From the NCBI GenBank assembly GCA_001953115.1, contig LSSL01000454.1, positions 1-39,579 on the forward strand: a DNA stretch of 39,579 nucleotides, read 5' to 3'. Of this stretch, positions 35,623 through 39,579 are shown piece by piece. The DNA comes from Smittium mucronatum (lineage: Eukaryota > Kickxellomycota > Harpellomycetes > Harpellales > Legeriomycetaceae). The position numbers and the translations under genes were made by a program. Positions within the stretch are counted from its first letter, which is position 1; each line of letters starts with the position of its first letter. The notes below the pieces were generated by a model. That model worked only from the letters and a program-made list of their open reading frames with translations, did not search any database and was not told the DNA's origin.

Positions 35623-35901
35623 ATGAATTTTTTAGAATCAGATTTCTTACATCAGTTTTACTGGAATGAATTTTCGCTTCTAAACTTTAATTTCACAGCT
35701 AAAGGTCTTGCTGCTCTCAACAAATCAATACTGAATCTCACGACTCTCACATTTAATAGAGACTTGAGAGCATGTTTTTTTTCCTACATCCTCCTAGCCA
35801 TGATTTTCCTATTGCTTCCTATAATTAAAACGCTATACACGAAAACAAACACAGTAATACTGCCAGATAAAAACCTTAATTGGAGAGGTAATGGAGTTTA
35901 A
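35623..35901 (+). CDS. Hypothetical small membrane-protein-like ORF
   Basis: A 92-codon frame starts at a true ATG, with markedly higher G+C than its flanks. The N-terminal half is polar (MNFLESDFLHQFYWNEFSL, later AKGLAALNKSILNLTTLTF). A hydrophobic helix follows at residues about 50-67 (CFFSYILLAMIFLLLP), then a polar tail (KTNTVILPDKNLNWRG). The next frame (from 35882, GEVMEFKKSN...) continues with equally protein-like sequence, and GTAATG at 35888 could be a 5' splice site. So the true product may extend by splicing or be broken by a frameshift here. It lies 180 bp beyond the TIR transposon. No family was recognised. Confidence 0.4.
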   Translation: MNFLESDFLHQFYWNEFSLLNFNFTAKGLAALNKSILNLTTLTFNRDLRACFFSYILLAMIFLLLPIIKTLYTKTNTVILPDKNLNWRGNGV

Positions 35902-36510
35902 AAAAAGTAACAGAAAAGATAAAAGGTCCTATATAACTTTTTCTTCCACCAAGTTTAACTGTGGGTCAAATTAACTACCTAGCTCAGGGGCTTTAGTAGA
36001 AACCGACACCAAAATATCAATATTCCTATCTTTATCTGACTCTAGAAAAATAAAAAAAATTCCATAAAAAAAGCATAAGAATGAGTAACGGAATCTACTG
36101 ACTTGTGCTCACGGGTAACCATTCCCATAGAACCATATGAGTCTTTACAGAACTAAAGAAAGATTTATTAATCTAATATTTTTAGAATATCAGTTAACGA
36201 TTACATCCGACCAAGAATTATAATATGTCTTATGAATTTTAAATATAAAATGATCAGGATTTAATAGACATAATTCAAAAATTCCAAAATGATTTTACCA
36301 AAACTTTTAAGAAAATCTAGCTAACTTTGGAGTGCAAAAAGATGTCTACAAGAGCTCTAAGGCTAAAATAAAAAAAAGAATTAGCTCCATTTAGAAAGAA
36401 AATTAGCGTCCTAGAATTTAAATAGTTCAATATTGGATTTATCGTGATTTCAAAGCTATTACAGAAAACCCTAGATTTACGCCAACTTTTTTTCCTAAAA
36501 AAATCAAATT
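35882..36510 (+). pseudogene. Decayed coding region following the small ORF
   Basis: Successive pieces in shifting frames look coding: MEFKKSNRKDKRSYITFSS (35891 onward), LPSSGALVETDTKISIF, TESTDLCSRVTIPIEPYES (about 36080-36150), RFINLIFLEYQLTITSDQEL (about 36160-36225), FQNDFTKTFKK and KKELAPFRKKISVLEFK (about 36275-36430). In-frame stops are TAA, TAG and TGA. Most could derive from Gln or Trp codons by single C-to-T or G-to-A changes. The whole may be a single gene or element ORF destroyed by such mutations. I do not recognise the protein. Confidence 0.45.
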
Positions 36511-36519
36511 TTGTAAAAA

Positions 36520-39010
36520 TCGCATAAATTTATCCAAAATTGTTCAAAAATTTTTTTGGGAAGACTAAATTCGTGAATAGCAAACTATTTTTTAATAATT
36601 TTTTTAGTATTTTATAAAAAAAGCACCAAAAAAATCTCATATATCGAAATTATTCTCGAAACATAAAATCTTTTTTGGCAGATATTACACTCAATTTTTT
36701 AAAAATAATCCTATTTACACTTCCTTTTTTACAAGAATTGTTTACAATCGATTTTTATATCGTAAAATAATAAATATATAATAAAACTTTCAATAGTTAA
36801 GTTATTCAATTATTTAAGATATTTTTTTTCAAATAAGGTTTAATAGGCTTATTTAAAGATAACAAAAGCCTGAATAAATGCAAACTCAAAGAACTGACTT
36901 ATAATAATCTTCAATATAAACTCCATTAAATTTTCAATATTTTAATCAGAATTATTAAAATATTTTATTTATTAATAAAAGGACAATTTTTAAATAATCA
37001 TTTTTTTCCCTACTTTTTCATCTTAGATAATGTGATTTGCGATTTAAAAAAATATTTTTTGTGCGATTTCGCAATTCAATAATCTAAAACCTATTATCTA
37101 AATGTTTTTTAAATTAAAAAAGCCATTTCATTCTCTATTTTTTGGGTTCAAGTAATATATAGCAAATGCTATTTTTATAGAATATTCATAAGAAATGTTT
37201 TTTCAAATTTTATATTCTAAATTTTTCCCGTAAAAACCATTCAGCTTAGAATAATTATCCCTTAAAACTCATTTAAATCGGTTAAGATGCCCATATGACA
37301 ATTGAATAAATTAAACTAGGTTATTATTTATATGAAATTATATACGTTAATTTCAATCCGCAAAAAATAATAATTGGCATAAAAAGGTGGAATTTTTTTT
37401 TCATTTTTTGTGAAACATCGAAATTCTCATAAATTGAGTGTTAAGTTTATCCTGATTAGAAAAATAATAAAGAAGCTGATAATATTCCGAAAAATCACCT
37501 CTCAGTAGATGTTTATACAAAACGTGTATTTTTTCAATTATGAAAATTTAAAAACTAAAAAACTAAAATGTATTTTTTGGAATAATGTATGGTAAATATA
37601 TATCTAGCAATCCATAAAAGAAAAAAACCTGAATAAAATCCAACACAAAAATTTATTTGAATGTACAAAATTTCGAACTCAAATTCAAAAAAAAGTACAT
37701 AAGATTACAATAAGAAAGAAACTCATTGGAAAAAAACAGGACCAATTATAAAAAAAGCGAAAAACATTCGATAAAAAGTCATAATATTTTTAAAAATATA
37801 TATTTGAATCTAAAAAAGTATATCTTACTTCGAAAGTTTAAAACCATTTTTTTAAATTGGCAATAAATATTGATATCCTCAAATTATGTTTCAACATAAT
37901 TTTAAATACTTTGAAAAAAAATTTGGTATTCCATTTATCCCAAAGCTTACCTAAATATGTGTATATTTTTTAAATATTACTAAGTTTGATATATCTTATA
38001 AAATCTAGAATGATTCTTTTAAAATCGGTTTATGGTAATATTATTTAGACTCATGGCTTCTCAAAAACTAAAAAATGATAAAAATATTTAATTTAAAGAA
38101 AATAGTGTGGTAATAGACACAATTTTGGAAACTTTTTGATGATATTTAAATTGTTATTTAAAAAAATTGGGTTGATATTTTAATTTAATACGATTAATCT
38201 ATTTATTATATAATAAAAACGATCAAAAATGGAATCAAAACTAATATAGGCTATTTTATTCTGTCAGAAAACTAGTGTTAAAAATTCATTGAATTTTTTT
38301 TTGTATTATATTTTATAAAAATGACCCCCATACTGTTTATTTGTATTATAATTAATGATCTTTGCTCTTATAATGATGATTATTGTGTAACCTTCACACT
38401 ATTCTTAAAGTAGACTTTTCTCCTGTTGAACTATCTATTTTAATACTAATATAACTGCCCTCATCTTAGATTATTATATGATAAATATTATTTATTGGTT
38501 ATATAAATCAAAAATAGCCCACAATAATGCATTTCAGATAATTCAGAAATAAAAAATTCTTTGAGTGATTTATTAGTTAATAAATAAATATTAAAAGCCC
38601 ATTATAGAAAGGTAATCATTGTGCCTAAAATATGTTTTAGTACAGTAGTTTTTATTGAAAAACAATTTTTTAAAGCTAAATTTCCGATGGGGGTGATGAT
38701 TATAACAAACTATATTTGATAAAATTTACTTTTCTAAAAAAAATTAAAACTTTTTATCGAATATCTTTTACTTTTTTTACAATTGGTCATACTTTTTATT
38801 AAATTTTTTTTCGTTTTTTTTTTTGCAACCATGTTTACTTATTTTGAATTTGATTTCGAAATGATTCTATTAGGTCAAAAAATGAAATTGAGTTTAGAAA
38901 TCTATGTTTGAATTTTCTATCGGTTTATAAATTGATTTTCTTTTGAGAAAATATGAAGATTATAGCAATGATTTATTGTAAACAACATCAATTTTGCAAA
39001 AAAAAAAAAA
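36520..39010. other. AT-rich gene-free stretch
   Basis: I see no gene, inverted repeat or insertion here. The sequence is A/T runs with short open frames only. A pair of GCGATTT motifs (37036-37076) is the only local repetition noted. Confidence 0.6.
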
Positions 39011-39021
39011 ACGATGGAAAT

Positions 39022-39215
39022 TTATTTAAAACATATCAATTCTTTATAAAGCTATTAATAAAATTCAATAAAATGAATGAATAAACAATAAATTCCACCC
39101 CACTTACATATATCTCCCTAGCCGCTATGTATTCACCGGAAATTTTTTCAAAGTAAAAATCCATTAATTTTACATCATCAGACTTAATACTGTGATAACT
39201 ACATTCTTGACACAT
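39022..39215 (-). CDS. Candidate two-exon mini-gene next to the terminal repeat array
   Basis: Exon 1 (39215-39108) starts at ATG and encodes 36 residues: MCQECSYHSIKSDD, then VKLMDFYFEKISGEYIAARE, ending IY. It is followed directly by GTAAGT (39107-39102), a consensus 5' splice site. A TTAATAG 3' site ends at 39052, giving a 56-base intron. Exon 2 (39051-39022) adds LYKELICFK and a TAA. The product would be 45 residues, with a CxxC pair near the N-terminus. Without splicing the frame reads on to 39036. The gene could also be longer upstream, since AATAATAAG just before the ATG can serve as a 3' splice site. No family was recognised. Confidence 0.35.
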
Positions 39216-39423
39216 GCTTATTATTTCAAACAATGAGAAATTACAATAAAAATCCTTGAAAAATCAATATGATCAAATATTGAATCTGCCTTATAATTTA
39301 GCACTATGCACCAAAACAACTAGTACTAACCTTTTGGTCAGCCCATAAGATTAATTACTTAAAAAAATCTTGTTTCCCTACTATAAAAAAGCAACTCACT
39401 TGATTATTTCTTTCTTCCCAACT

Positions 39424-39579
39424 TTAGTATTAGTATTAGTATTAGTATTAGTATTAGTATTAGTATTAGTATTAGTATTAGTATTAGTATTAGTATTAGT
39501 ATTAGTATTAGTATTAGTATTAGTATTAGTATTAGTATTAGTATTAGTATTAGTATTAGTATTAGTATTAGTATTAGTA
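39424..39579 (+). repeat. Perfect (TTAGTA)26 hexamer array at the window end
   Basis: Twenty-six uninterrupted TTAGTA units occupy the last 156 bases and run off the window. The G-bearing strand points 5' to 3' towards the end, as in known telomeres, and the unit differs from TTAGGG at its last two positions. Equally, it could be a microsatellite at which assembly stopped. The upstream junction is CCCAACT followed at once by perfect units, with no degenerate transition zone. Confidence 0.95.

Noticed and set aside
6717..39579. CRISPR array or bacterial mobile island
   Set aside because: There are no spaced direct repeats, no ribosome binding sites and no bacterial gene families. The only long tandem array is the contiguous hexamer at the end.

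Overview
The window is an extremely A+T-rich, gene-poor stretch of a eukaryotic genome. I judged composition by eye and did not count it. It holds no bacterial-style operons, ribosome binding sites, rRNA or tRNA that I could recognise. Almost everything legible is mobile-element debris: a tyrosine-recombinase retrotransposon of the DIRS type, several 5'-truncated LINE insertions with A-tails and target-site duplications, and elements with long terminal inverted repeats. The DIRS reverse transcriptase is of a kind I associate with early-diverging fungi, and the one splice-like gene model (39.0-39.2 kb) has a short intron. An AT-rich fungus is my best guess, but the taxonomy is an inference and is not secure.

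Layout. 0-1.2 kb: a degenerate long inverted repeat. 1.28-1.47 kb: a small LINE 3' end between 14-bp duplications. 1.55-6.55 kb: a decayed minus-strand DIRS-like element, recognised by inverted terminal repeats over 200 bp long and by gag-like, reverse transcriptase, RNase H and tyrosine recombinase remnants in that order. A second LINE fragment (2.17-2.80 kb) is nested in its recombinase gene. 6.6-9.6 kb: AT-rich filler with one improbably long open frame (7.17-7.58 kb). 9.76-9.95 kb: another copy of the nested LINE tail, followed by a foldback inverted repeat (9.97-10.56 kb). 10.6-32.3 kb: an AT desert with a few coding-looking scraps near 21.5-22.8 kb. 32.4-33.2 kb: minus-strand coding-like segments. 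33.6-33.8 kb: a second copy of the first LINE tail. 34.08-35.44 kb: a DNA transposon with 210-bp terminal inverted repeats carrying a CACTAAAA motif array. 35.6-36.5 kb: a small plus-strand open frame followed by a decayed coding region. 36.5-39.0 kb: more AT filler. 39.0-39.2 kb: a possible two-exon mini-gene. 39.42 kb to the end: 26 perfect TTAGTA hexamers running off the window.

How the parts relate. The order of events can partly be read: the DIRS element inserted, then a LINE inserted into its recombinase gene, and both decayed. The many in-frame stops are mostly where Gln, Trp or Arg would be expected, which fits C-to-T/G-to-A decay of silenced repeats. The terminal hexamer array, the lack of genes and the repeat load fit a subtelomeric or heterochromatic contig end. 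Whether TTAGTA is a real telomere repeat or a microsatellite that stopped assembly cannot be told from one end.
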